The position numbers and the translations under genes were made by a program. Positions 1 through 6,167 of a stretch of DNA of 10,543 nt are shown here, one piece after another. Source of the DNA: Candidatus Peribacterales bacterium (lineage in GTDB: Bacteria > Patescibacteriota > Gracilibacteria > Peribacterales > Peribacteraceae); NCBI GenBank assembly GCA_021731345.1, contig JAKFXO010000133.1:1-10543 (forward strand), written 5' to 3'. A model generated the notes under the pieces. It worked only from the letters and a program-made list of their open reading frames with translations. It was not told where the DNA came from and ran no database searches. Positions within the stretch are counted from its first letter, which is position 1. The number at the start of each line of letters is the position of its first letter.

Positions 1-1
1 A

Positions 2-1867
2 GAAGAGTGCACAAGCGTTCTGACACACGCAGTCCTAGAAGGTGAAGGTGACGGATACGACAGGCTCGAGAGCGCACTGAAAGAATTGAACGGACTCCTG
101 AAAGGATTCCTTCTTTCTGAAGCAGTGAAAGATGTTCACGCAGTCGTCGGACTCTTGGAGCAAAACGGCACACTGCACATCTCGCATGTTGGCCGCGCTG
201 AAGCGTACGTCATCAGGGATGGTACAGCTGTCCAAATCACGGAATACGCACGCGCCAAGCCCCCTATGGCGTTTATGCACATCGTGAGCGGTCCGGTGCA
301 GAGCCGTGACCACTTCATCATCGCAACCACCAGAATTCTTCGTTCCATGACGCCAGCACAGCTCGCGCAGACCGTGCAACACGGTGGCGAGACTGCCGTG
401 CAAACTATTGTCCAGACTCTTGCTGCAGAAAAAGAAGCTGCGTGCATTTTGCACATCGCACTTGCCGGTAACGTTGGCGATGAAGATGCCCCACGCGAAG
501 TAAATCGTCCGGTTGTGACATCAAGGCGTAACCGCGGCAAAGACCGAAACGCGGCGTCACTTCTTTCAAGTGTCAGCGGCGTCATGAATCATGTGGATTG
601 GTCCAAGCTTTTCACGCGCGTTCGCGGATCAAACGGAAAGATGAAGAAGGCGACGTCCTCATTCACGGATACCATCAGCCAATTCCTGAAAGATCTCTAC
701 GATCCGGAGCGCAAGCGCAGGGCTCACCTGCTTCTGCTCGCAGGTTCCGCTGCTGCCTTCCTTATTATTTGGATGCTCGTGCAGCTCACACTTTCGAGCC
801 AGCGCAGCCAAACAAAGGGCGAGCTCGCAACGCTTGTGAAGCAGATCAATGCCGATATCTCTACCGCGGAAACAAGGCAGCTTGCCGGTGAAACAGATAG
901 CGCCAACGCTATTTTGGAACGTGCAGACCAGCGCGCTCGTGAAGTGATGACGAACGAAAGCGGGCTCTACCGTAGTGAGGCGCTGGAACTTCTCGATAGG
1001 ATCAAGTCCAAGCGCGAGGAAATGAACCGCGTCATCCGCGTCACTCCCCCGCGCGTGATGGCAAACCTGAGTGGCAAGAAGGCAGATATTTTGGCGCAAG
1101 GCTTCATCGGTCTCAGTAACGGCGAGTTCCTCGTCTACGATCGTCAGGATTTGTATAGCGTGTCGCTCAACACCGTCGAGAGTGCGGACAAACTTGGTTC
1201 CGAAGAACTCATTCTTGATGGCGACAACTTCCCACGCTTCCAGAGCAAGGTCTTCATGACGACGGGTAATAGCGTTATTGAAATCCTCAACGGCCAACCG
1301 ACTACGATGAAGACTGAGGACGCAGCTGGTTGGATCACGGGTGCGGACATCAAGACGTATCTTCGTTACCTCTACGTTCTCGCTCCGGAGCGCAAGCAGA
1401 TCTACAAATACGAGCGCCTCGCGAGCCGCTACGGACCACCAGCTGAGTATAACGTGAACGGTGATATGACCGGCGCGCTTGATATGACAATTACGGGTCC
1501 TGTGTATGTGCTGCGTGATACCTCTGCATCTGGCGGAAAGCCTGGTGAGCGTGAAGTGGTGAAGCTGCTACGCGGCGAGAAGCAAACATTCAACATCAGG
1601 AACCTTCCTCCGGGTGCCCTGAACGGTGTCACGAAAATCTTCAAATCTGCTGTGAACGGCAACTTCTACTTCCTTGATCCGGAGAACAAGCGTGTCGTTG
1701 TCACCACGAATGACGGTGACCTTGGTGACTCTCTGTACCTCAAGCAGTACGTGCTCGACTCCGAGCAGGTAGGACGCCTGAAAGACCTCTTCGTTGATGC
1801 TGAGGACACACGCCTCTATGTCCTGGACGAGAAGAAGCTCTACGCCATTGATCTTCAGGCTCAATAG
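2..1867 (+). CDS. Membrane protein with degenerate PP2C-like domain and probable extracytoplasmic beta-propeller (5' partial)
   Basis: The frame is open from base 2, so the true start lies upstream; 621 residues are visible. Residues are counted from base 2. Residues 1 to about 150 resemble the second half of a PPM/PP2C phosphatase: a strand-turn with HVGRAEAYVIRDG matches the family's HVGDSRAYLxRxG, and FIIATTRILRSMT matches LLLATDGLxxxLS. The aspartates of GDSR and TDGL are replaced (R and T-R), and the final DN motif is not visible, so this half looks catalytically dead. A basic stretch (DPERKRR) precedes one membrane segment at about residues 241-264, which puts the PP2C-like part in the cytoplasm. 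A helical, probably coiled-coil region of about 85 residues follows. The remaining roughly 280 residues are rich in short beta-strand repeats (for example YLYVLAPERKQIYKYE and LYVLDEKKLYAIDL), suggesting a propeller. The role is unknown; a sensor or signalling scaffold is an inference. It ends in TAG, 18 bases before the next gene, so co-transcription is likely. Confidence 0.75.
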   Translation, partial: EECTSVLTHAVLEGEGDGYDRLESALKELNGLLKGFLLSEAVKDVHAVVGLLEQNGTLHISHVGRAEAYVIRDGTAVQITEYARAKPPMAFMHIVSGPVQSRDHFIIATTRILRSMTPAQLAQTVQHGGETAVQTIVQTLAAEKEAACILHIALAGNVGDEDAPREVNRPVVTSRRNRGKDRNAASLLSSVSGVMNHVDWSKLFTRVRGSNGKMKKATSSFTDTISQFLKDLYDPERKRRAHLLLLAGSAAAFLIIWMLVQLTLSSQRSQTKGELATLVKQINADISTAETRQLAGETDSANAILERADQRAREVMTNESGLYRSEALELLDRIKSKREEMNRVIRVTPPRVMANLSGKKADILAQGFIGLSNGEFLVYDRQDLYSVSLNTVESADKLGSEELILDGDNFPRFQSKVFMTTGNSVIEILNGQPTTMKTEDAAGWITGADIKTYLRYLYVLAPERKQIYKYERLASRYGPPAEYNVNGDMTGALDMTITGPVYVLRDTSASGGKPGEREVVKLLRGEKQTFNIRNLPPGALNGVTKIFKSAVNGNFYFLDPENKRVVVTTNDGDLGDSLYLKQYVLDSEQVGRLKDLFVDAEDTRLYVLDEKKLYAIDLQAQ

Positions 1868-1885
1868 TTGAGGTAAGCTCAGGGC

Positions 1886-2305
1886 ATGACCAAGGTGATG
1901 ATTTTCGGCACGTTCGACCATCTACATGAGGGTCACCGTTTTCTCGTGCGCCAAGCGAAAGCGAAAGGTGCTGTCGTCGCAGTAGTAGGCACTGACCCAA
2001 CAGTTCATACGATCAAAGGTCGTCCGGCACTGCAGTCACTCGCCGAGCGCATGAGCGCTCTGCGTGACGCGTTCCCTGACATCACAGTGATACCCGGCTC
2101 TCCGAAGGACTTCTTAGAACCAATCCGAGCGCAAAAGCCTGATCTCCTTCTCTTTGGGTACGACCAGAAACTTCCGCCGGGCATCGCTTTTGACCAACTG
2201 CAATGCCCTTGGGAGCGCGCGGAGGCTCTAGAGCCACATATTTACAAAAGCAGCCTTCTCTCACAAGAAAGGAGGAAGGTTATTGAAGAAAAAGCTGAAA
2301 AATGA
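1886..2305 (+). CDS. HxGH-family nucleotidyltransferase, FAD synthetase (RibL)-like
   Basis: This 139-residue protein belongs to the cytidylyltransferase-like superfamily, which transfers a nucleotidyl group from CTP or ATP to a phosphorylated substrate. The nucleotide-binding signature FGTFDHLHEGH lies at residues 7-17, with HxGH at 14-17. LLLFGYDQ at about 88-95 and KSSLLSQERR near the C-terminus correspond to the LGYDQ and K(T/S)S..R motifs of archaeal RibL FAD synthetases and of glycerol-3-phosphate cytidylyltransferases (TagD). The length is usual for a single-domain member. The ATG at 1886 has a purine-rich GAGGT at 1870-1874, 11 bases upstream. It sits 18 bases after the preceding gene and is probably in its operon. 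FAD synthesis is the best guess because of GYDQ followed by KSS, but substrate cannot be assigned from motifs; pantetheine-phosphate or glycerol-phosphate activation remain possible. Confidence 0.8.
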   Translation: MTKVMIFGTFDHLHEGHRFLVRQAKAKGAVVAVVGTDPTVHTIKGRPALQSLAERMSALRDAFPDITVIPGSPKDFLEPIRAQKPDLLLFGYDQKLPPGIAFDQLQCPWERAEALEPHIYKSSLLSQERRKVIEEKAEK

Positions 2306-2311
2306 TATAAT
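2283..2311 (+). promoter_or_regulatory. Sigma70-type promoter, predicted leaderless
   Basis: TTGAAG (2283-2288) and a perfect TATAAT (2306-2311) are separated by 17 bases, and TGA just before the -10 supplies an extended -10 TGn. The element overlaps the 3' end of the preceding gene. Only six bases (GATCCG) separate the -10 from the ATG at 2318, so the expected transcription start is the A of that ATG. There is no ribosome binding site in between. A leaderless transcript for the surface protein is the natural reading. Confidence 0.75.
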
Positions 2312-2317
2312 GATCCG

Positions 2318-3562
2318 ATGTCATTCACACAAACACTCAAAACCGCCGCTCTTCTTTTGTCTCTTTCGGCAGGAGTTGCATTTGCAGCTGAGCTCCCAGG
2401 AAACGTCAAAAGTATTCAAGCGACGTCATCGCAGGGGCAGATCAGTGTGCTCTGGGCTCCGGTAACGGGTGCAGTGAGTTACCGCGTCTACTACAGCCAC
2501 GAATCCATTCTTGGAAACGGCGGCAACTATGATGACTTTGATCAGACAGCTGGCGCACAGACGATCTTTAATTTTAAGTCGATGCCACTGCAGTCCGAAA
2601 AAATCTACATCGGTATTTTGGCAGTCGACAAAGACGGCAATGAAAGCGAGGGATTTGAAACCGAAGCGATGGTCGAAACATCGACTTCTATGATTAGTTC
2701 TGTGTCTTCATCTGAGGCTTCTTCTGTTGCCTCCTCAGAAGCAAGCGAGAGCTCTGAAAGCTCCAGCGAGTCCATGCCAAGCGGCGAAAACCCGACGAGC
2801 ACGGCTGTGCCGATGAGCATCGAGTCCGTACAGGCCGTCACGGAGACCGGCGTTCTTGTGACATTCACAAAAGATGTAAGCTCGGATGCCATCGTGAATG
2901 CGGGGTACTTCCTCATCACAACGGTGAGTGGCACGGTTCTTCCTGCATCCAATACCGCTATCAGCGGCAAGACCGTTCTCATTACAACGGCACCTCAGTC
3001 CCCTGATACGGAATATGTCCTTGGACTTCTTTCGCCTATTCCAGCTGCCGACGGCACGAACGCTACGCCAAGCGAACCACAGGTTCGCTTCACGACGCCT
3101 GCAAAAGCAGAACCAAACCAGCCAGCTCAGCCAGGACAGTCCTACGGCAAGAACCCAAGTCTTCCGGGAGCGAATCCTCCAACTGGTTACGGCCAGCGTC
3201 CTCCTCAGGCTCCTCTCAATCCGTCCAACCTCGGACTCTCTGCCGTGCTTCGTAAAGACGGAACGTACAACGTCATCGCCCGTTGGGTCGCCTCTCCAAA
3301 TGCAGCATCGTACTCGCTGTACACGTCGAAAAACGGCAGCCCGTACTCCTGGAATTCCGCAGTTCACAACGAAACGACTGTGCAATATAGCGGCATCGCT
3401 CCGGGGCAATTTGGTATCAAAGTCGCATCACGCACGAACAATGTGGAGTCATCGGGTATCGATAAAGTGATCGATCTGCCTGCGTCTGGCATCGGCCTTC
3501 TTGGTGTCGCCGCAGTCGCGGGAGCTGGAGCCGTAGGTCGCAGAAAGAAGAAGGTGGTGTAA
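2318..3562 (+). CDS. Secreted fibronectin-like surface protein with LPASG sorting signal
   Basis: This 414-residue protein is built as an exported, wall- or surface-attached protein. Residues 1-23 are a Sec signal peptide (KT, hydrophobic core, AFA before AE). A fibronectin type III-like domain covers about 25-120 (VKSIQATSSQGQISVLWAPV ... YRVYYS ... IGILAVDKDGNESEG). A serine-rich linker covers about 123-158. An Ig-like domain resembling SbsA/Big_5 lies at about 160-263 (VLVTFTKDVS ... YVLGL ... VRFTTP). A proline/glycine-rich linker follows at about 264-307, then a second fibronectin-like domain at 308-386. The C-terminus is a sortase-type signal: LPASG at 387-391, about 16 hydrophobic residues, then RRKKKVV. 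The ATG at 2318 is chosen because it begins the signal peptide and sits exactly at the predicted transcription start. Ligand or partner is unknown; adhesion or cell-cell contact is an inference from architecture. Confidence 0.8.
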   Translation: MSFTQTLKTAALLLSLSAGVAFAAELPGNVKSIQATSSQGQISVLWAPVTGAVSYRVYYSHESILGNGGNYDDFDQTAGAQTIFNFKSMPLQSEKIYIGILAVDKDGNESEGFETEAMVETSTSMISSVSSSEASSVASSEASESSESSSESMPSGENPTSTAVPMSIESVQAVTETGVLVTFTKDVSSDAIVNAGYFLITTVSGTVLPASNTAISGKTVLITTAPQSPDTEYVLGLLSPIPAADGTNATPSEPQVRFTTPAKAEPNQPAQPGQSYGKNPSLPGANPPTGYGQRPPQAPLNPSNLGLSAVLRKDGTYNVIARWVASPNAASYSLYTSKNGSPYSWNSAVHNETTVQYSGIAPGQFGIKVASRTNNVESSGIDKVIDLPASGIGLLGVAAVAGAGAVGRRKKKVV

Positions 3563-3571
3563 TCTTTCGGT

Positions 3572-4396
3572 GTGACGAAAAAGATTTCATGGATTTTCGG
3601 CGTGTGTACGATTCTGCTTCTGATACTCGGAGGCAGAGAATTTATGCTGCAGCCGGATGGGAAAACGCACATCGTTTTTCTGGATGTCGGACAGGGTGAC
3701 AGTGCACTCCTGACACTCGCGGATGGAAAACGCATTCTCATTGATGGCGGACCTGATTGGTCGACACTTGAGAAGCTTGGCAAGTATATGCCGTTTTTCG
3801 ACCGTCACATCGATATGCTTATTCTCTCGCACCCCAATAGCGACCACATGGTGTCATTCCCGGAAGTGCTGCGCAGATACTCCGTCGGCGCACTCGTCAC
3901 AGCTGGAACTATCTACGATTCTGGTGTGTATGCTGCCACTCTCTCGGGTGCATCAGTTCACGGTGTGCCACTTGTTACGATGCATGCGGGGCAGAAAATT
4001 TCACTCGGCGATGATCTACTGGAAGCCCTATGGCCACCCGAACATATGCCAATCGATTTCGATACAGACGCGAATAATGAATCTCTCACACTGCGTTTCA
4101 CGCACGCTGGAAAGCGCGTTCTTTTTACAGGAGACCTTGAGGCAATTGTTGAAAAAACACTCGTAGAAGCAAAGGCAGATCTCAAGGCTGACATCCTCAA
4201 AGTCCCTCATCATGGAAGTAAAACGTCATCATCCACGGGCTTTCTCCTCGCAGTTCGTCCGTCCCTTGCGGTTATTTCGGTTGCGAAAAACAATTCCTAC
4301 GGACATCCGAATGCGGAAGTTTTGGCACGCCTACGGGCAATTGGGGCTGAGACAAAGCGAACCGACGAACTCGGCGATATTGAGCTGGAATGGTGA
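3572..4396 (+). CDS. ComEC/Rec2-like metallo-beta-lactamase-fold hydrolase, membrane-anchored
   Basis: This 274-residue protein matches the hydrolase domain of the competence protein ComEC, without its membrane channel. A single hydrophobic segment at about residues 5-20 acts as an N-terminal anchor or signal, placing the enzyme outside the membrane. The family motif DVGQGDS is at 38-44. Metal ligands are visible in order: HPNSDH at 87-92, the aspartate of FTGDLE at 188, the pair in VPHHGSK at 213-214, and GHPN with His245. In ComEC the domain is proposed to degrade one strand of incoming DNA; a role in DNA uptake or extracellular nucleic acid scavenging is therefore plausible, but other phosphodiester or nucleotide substrates are possible. 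The GTG start at 3572 is the one that gives the membrane segment; a purine-rich AAGGTGG at 3551-3557 is rather far (14 bases). It lies nine bases after the surface protein gene and is probably co-transcribed. Confidence 0.8.
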   Translation: MTKKISWIFGVCTILLLILGGREFMLQPDGKTHIVFLDVGQGDSALLTLADGKRILIDGGPDWSTLEKLGKYMPFFDRHIDMLILSHPNSDHMVSFPEVLRRYSVGALVTAGTIYDSGVYAATLSGASVHGVPLVTMHAGQKISLGDDLLEALWPPEHMPIDFDTDANNESLTLRFTHAGKRVLFTGDLEAIVEKTLVEAKADLKADILKVPHHGSKTSSSTGFLLAVRPSLAVISVAKNNSYGHPNAEVLARLRAIGAETKRTDELGDIELEW

Positions 4397-4427
4397 ATAG
4401 AGGCTGTATCTAGCCCAAAAGTCGGTG

Positions 4428-4433
4428 TATACT
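4428..4433 (+). promoter_or_regulatory. -10 element close to the start of the GlmU-like gene
   Basis: TATACT (five of six to consensus) lies nine bases before the ATG at 4443, so transcription should begin one to four bases before that ATG. No convincing -35 hexamer is seen 16-18 bases upstream. No Shine-Dalgarno sequence lies between the element and the ATG. The near-leaderless layout resembles that at 2283-2318. Confidence 0.45.
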
Positions 4434-4442
4434 GAAGCGTAC

Positions 4443-5729
4443 ATGATCGCCATTCTCATCGTCGCTGGCAGATCGAAACGCTTTTGGCCGCTCTCGGAAA
4501 AAACGCTCTTTCCGATCGCAGGAACAATGCTTATTCGGGAACAAGTGAAGCGCCTGCAATCAGCAGGACTGAAAGATATTCTCATCGTCGGTGGTGACCA
4601 TAACAAAGCAGAATTTGAGGAGATGTTTCCAAAGCTCACGATTGTAGAACAGGAGGATCTGAACCTCGGCATGCGTGGAGCGCTTCTTTCTGCGCTCCCT
4701 CACTGCAAGCAAGAACCTGTGATGATTGTGAGTGGTAACGACGTCATCGATGTCCAAGCCTACAAAGATCTTCTAAAGCGTTCCAAAGGCCTCACGCGAG
4801 GAGGACTGATCCTTGCGCGCAAAGTCTCCAGCTATTTCCCGGGTGGCTATCTCACGGTCAAAGGAAAGCGAATCACGGACATCGTCGAGAAACCAGGTAA
4901 AGGAAACGAGCCGAGTGATCTCGTGAATATTGTCGCGCACGTTCACGCTTCTGGCGATGAGCTTTTAGCGGCACTCAAGAAAGTGAAACCGACAAAAGAT
5001 GATGGCTACGAGGTCGCGTTGCACGGACTGTTCGAATCTCATCCGTACGAAGCCGTAGCCTACGAAGGCGTCTGGCAGCCGGTGAAGTACCCATGGCACA
5101 TGCTCTCACTTTTGCCCATTCTCTTGCCGAAAGATGGCAAACCAAAGATTGATAAAACAGCAAAAATTCATAAGACCGCGGTCATCGAAGGTGCAGTCGT
5201 CATCGGAAAGAATGTGAAAGTCTTCGCTCACGCCACGGTGATGGGACCCTGCACCATCGGTGATGACACTATCATCGCCAATAACGCCCTTGTCCGCGGA
5301 AGCTCCGTCGGCAAACGCTGTGTCATCGGCTACAACACGGAAGTAGCGCGCTCCGTCGTCGGAGACGACGTCTGGACACACACCAGTTACCTCGGTGACT
5401 CGGTGCTCGGCAGCAACATTTCTCTCGGTGCTGGCACCACGACTGGCAACCTTCGTCTCGATGAAAGTGAGATTTCTTCAGTCGTTTCTGGCGAAAGCGT
5501 CTCGACAGGACTCGGTAAATTCGGAGTGGTCTTGGGTTCCGGATGTCGCACGGGAATCCACACTTGTTTTTCGCCTGGCGTGAAAATTGGCACTGGTTCG
5601 TTTATCAATTCTGCAACTCTCGTGACTGCTGACATCCCTGACGGCTCTTTTGTAAAAATGGAGAACGCAGGAAAGATGATTGTCCGAGAAAATAAGAGCA
5701 AAACTGCGGACGCAAAAGCCCGCGAGTAA
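4443..5729 (+). CDS. Sugar-1-phosphate nucleotidylyltransferase with left-handed beta-helix domain (archaeal GlmU-like)
   Basis: The 428-residue product pairs a nucleotidyltransferase domain (about 1-225) with a hexapeptide-repeat left-handed beta-helix (about 230-410). The N-terminal signature is AGRSKRFWPLSEKTLFP at 8-24, a variant of the usual AGxGxRxxPLTxxxPK. GND at 98-100 takes the place of the metal-binding GD, and VEKP at 148-151 is the conserved sugar-site motif. The helix portion (for example LGAGTTTGNLRLD, then FGVVLGSGCRTGIHTCFSPGVKIG) is like archaeal GlmU/ST0452 enzymes, which make UDP-GlcNAc or dTDP-glucose-type precursors, sometimes with acetyltransferase activity. It probably supplies activated sugar for cell envelope synthesis; exact sugar and nucleotide are not determinable. 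ATG 4443 is preferred to the in-frame GTG at 4425 because the family begins two residues before the first beta-strand and because 4425 overlaps the -10 element. It is the last gene before the origin region. Confidence 0.82.
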   Translation: MIAILIVAGRSKRFWPLSEKTLFPIAGTMLIREQVKRLQSAGLKDILIVGGDHNKAEFEEMFPKLTIVEQEDLNLGMRGALLSALPHCKQEPVMIVSGNDVIDVQAYKDLLKRSKGLTRGGLILARKVSSYFPGGYLTVKGKRITDIVEKPGKGNEPSDLVNIVAHVHASGDELLAALKKVKPTKDDGYEVALHGLFESHPYEAVAYEGVWQPVKYPWHMLSLLPILLPKDGKPKIDKTAKIHKTAVIEGAVVIGKNVKVFAHATVMGPCTIGDDTIIANNALVRGSSVGKRCVIGYNTEVARSVVGDDVWTHTSYLGDSVLGSNISLGAGTTTGNLRLDESEISSVVSGESVSTGLGKFGVVLGSGCRTGIHTCFSPGVKIGTGSFINSATLVTADIPDGSFVKMENAGKMIVRENKSKTADAKARE

Positions 5730-5733
5730 ATGA

Positions 5734-5758
5734 GGAAAAAACTATCGTAAGGTTTTCC
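5734..5758 (+). terminator. Weak hairpin after the GlmU-like gene, possible terminator
   Basis: GGAAAA (5734-5739) can pair with TTTTCC (5753-5758), starting five bases after the stop codon. The stem is AT-rich and followed by CC rather than a T-run, so intrinsic termination is doubtful. It may instead be part of the origin region. Confidence 0.25.
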
Positions 5759-5762
5759 CCAC

Positions 5763-5771
5763 TGTGGAAAG
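5763..5771 (-). promoter_or_regulatory. Diverged DnaA box
   Basis: TGTGGAAAG on the + strand reads CTTTCCACA on the - strand, identical to the third box of the tandem array at 5906-5914. It therefore looks like an outlying box in opposite orientation. Confidence 0.5.
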
Positions 5772-5789
5772 GTCTCTCATACCCTTTCC
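5766..5789. repeat. Perfect 7-bp inverted repeat in the origin region
   Basis: GGAAAGG (5766-5772) is matched by CCTTTCC (5783-5789) with a 10-base spacer. It overlaps the outlying DnaA box at 5763-5771. It could form a hairpin or be a protein site; no T-run follows. Confidence 0.5.
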
Positions 5790-5880
5790 CGAAGAGTCCT
5801 TGGTTGTGCACAGGCACTTCGCGGCTTTGGCTAGCAGAGATCACGATACGAGTACCCATGGATCCCTGCGGTCGGACAAA

Positions 5881-5914
5881 GGGTTATCCACGGGTTATCC
5901 ACAGTCTTTCCACA
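5881..5914 (+). repeat. Three tandem DnaA boxes at 11-base spacing
   Basis: The 11-mer GGGTTATCCAC occurs twice without a gap (5881-5891 and 5892-5902), and a diverged third copy AGTCTTTCCAC follows (5903-5913). The boxes read TTATCCACG (5884-5892), TTATCCACA (5895-5903, perfect consensus) and CTTTCCACA (5906-5914, two mismatches). The 11-base period is about one helical turn, so bound DnaA would sit head-to-tail on one face of the DNA, as needed to nucleate a filament. Confidence 0.88.
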
Positions 5915-5928
5915 TACCTAAAGTGTTC

Positions 5929-5937
5929 GGTGGATAT
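5929..5937 (-). promoter_or_regulatory. Weak DnaA box
   Basis: GGTGGATAT reads ATATCCACC on the - strand, keeping the ATCCAC core with two mismatches to TTATCCACA. It faces the tandem array from the dnaN side. Confidence 0.35.
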
Positions 5938-5986
5938 GACATTTTCGCAGGCAGATACAGAAAAAAAGTGAACACAAAATGAAGAC

Positions 5987-6050
5987 GATGATTCTTTTCC
6001 CGATGATCTCCGCATCATCACGAAAAAAGATCAAGAGTCTATGATGATGA
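5987..6050. repeat. GATGAT cluster with imperfect hairpin
   Basis: GATGAT occurs at 5987-5992, 6002-6007 and 6043-6048 (inside ATGATGATGA, 6041-6050), and in reverse as ATCATC at 6014-6019; another ATGATGA is at 6121-6127. The pair at 6002-6007 and 6014-6019 forms a 6-bp stem with a CTCCGC loop, and the outer arms TCTTTT (5993-5998) and AAAAGA (6025-6030) can extend it imperfectly. The cluster lies between the DnaA boxes and the AT-rich part, where an origin usually carries its unwinding-control sequences. Confidence 0.6.
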
Positions 6051-6052
6051 CG

Positions 6053-6110
6053 AAGTAAATATATTACTTTAAATACATTACTCACTAGTAAAACATTTGT
6101 ATGTGTATAA
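6053..6110. other. AT-rich probable DNA unwinding element
   Basis: This stretch is far richer in A and T than anything else in the window. Within it the pentamer AGTAA or its complement TTACT occurs four times (6054-6058, 6064-6068, 6078-6082, 6087-6091). The first pair forms an inverted repeat AAGTAA-N5-TTACTT (6053-6069), and the second pair forms TTACT-N4-AGTAA (6078-6091). Its position next to GATGAT motifs and DnaA boxes fits the site of strand opening. TATAAG at 6106-6111 could also serve as a -10 element. Confidence 0.6.
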
Positions 6111-6132
6111 GGTTTTTCGTATGATGAAATGC

Positions 6133-6161
6133 TTGATTAATCGAATTCATTCCTCTTCAAT
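6133..6161 (+). promoter_or_regulatory. Candidate leaderless promoter of dnaN
   Basis: TTGATT (6133-6138) and TTCAAT (6156-6161) are four-of-six matches to the -35 and -10 hexamers, separated by 17 bases. The -10 ends exactly six bases before the dnaN ATG at 6168, the same geometry as the much stronger promoter at 2283-2311. No Shine-Dalgarno sequence precedes the ATG. A competing choice is TTGTAT (6097-6102) with TATGAT (6120-6125), also 17 bases apart, which would give a leader of about 36 bases. Confidence 0.45.
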
Positions 6162-6167
6162 CCGGTT

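Larger units (their letters stand above)
5730..6167. other. Probable chromosomal replication origin (oriC)
   Basis: This 438-base gap has no convincing gene and holds the parts expected of a bacterial origin next to dnaN. Going left to right there is a diverged DnaA box on the - strand (5763-5771), a TTGTGCACA sequence (5804-5812), a tandem array of three + strand DnaA boxes (5884-5914), a diverged - strand box (5929-5937), a cluster of GATGAT motifs with a hairpin (5987-6050), and an AT-rich stretch (6053-6110). The AT content rises sharply towards dnaN, which is where unwinding would be expected. One box is a perfect TTATCCACA. dnaA is not adjacent. The identification rests on motifs and on the dnaN neighbour, not on a skew calculation. 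Confidence 0.85.

Noticed and set aside
659..1297. 212-codon - strand reading frame opposite the PP2C-like gene
   Set aside because: It overlaps a well-supported sense gene with a membrane segment and has no motif or upstream signal.
2735..3409. 224-codon - strand reading frame opposite the surface protein
   Set aside because: Its composition is a shadow of the serine- and proline-rich sense gene, and the product (W, R, C-rich) resembles no protein family.
3537..3571. Leaderless promoter for the hydrolase gene (TAATCT six bases before GTG)
   Set aside because: Both hexamers match consensus at only three of six positions; co-transcription with the gene nine bases upstream is simpler.
4402..4415. 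GGCT/AGCC hairpin as terminator after the hydrolase gene
   Set aside because: The stem is only four base pairs and no T-run follows.
4425..4442. GTG at 4425 as start of the GlmU-like gene
   Set aside because: It overlaps the TATACT -10 element and would add six residues before the conserved first strand; ATG 4443 fits the family.
5881..5913. CRISPR-like direct repeats
   Set aside because: The 11-mers are adjacent without spacers and match the DnaA box consensus.
5764..5982. 72-codon + strand reading frame across the origin region
   Set aside because: It runs through the DnaA boxes, has no recognisable protein features and no ribosome binding site.
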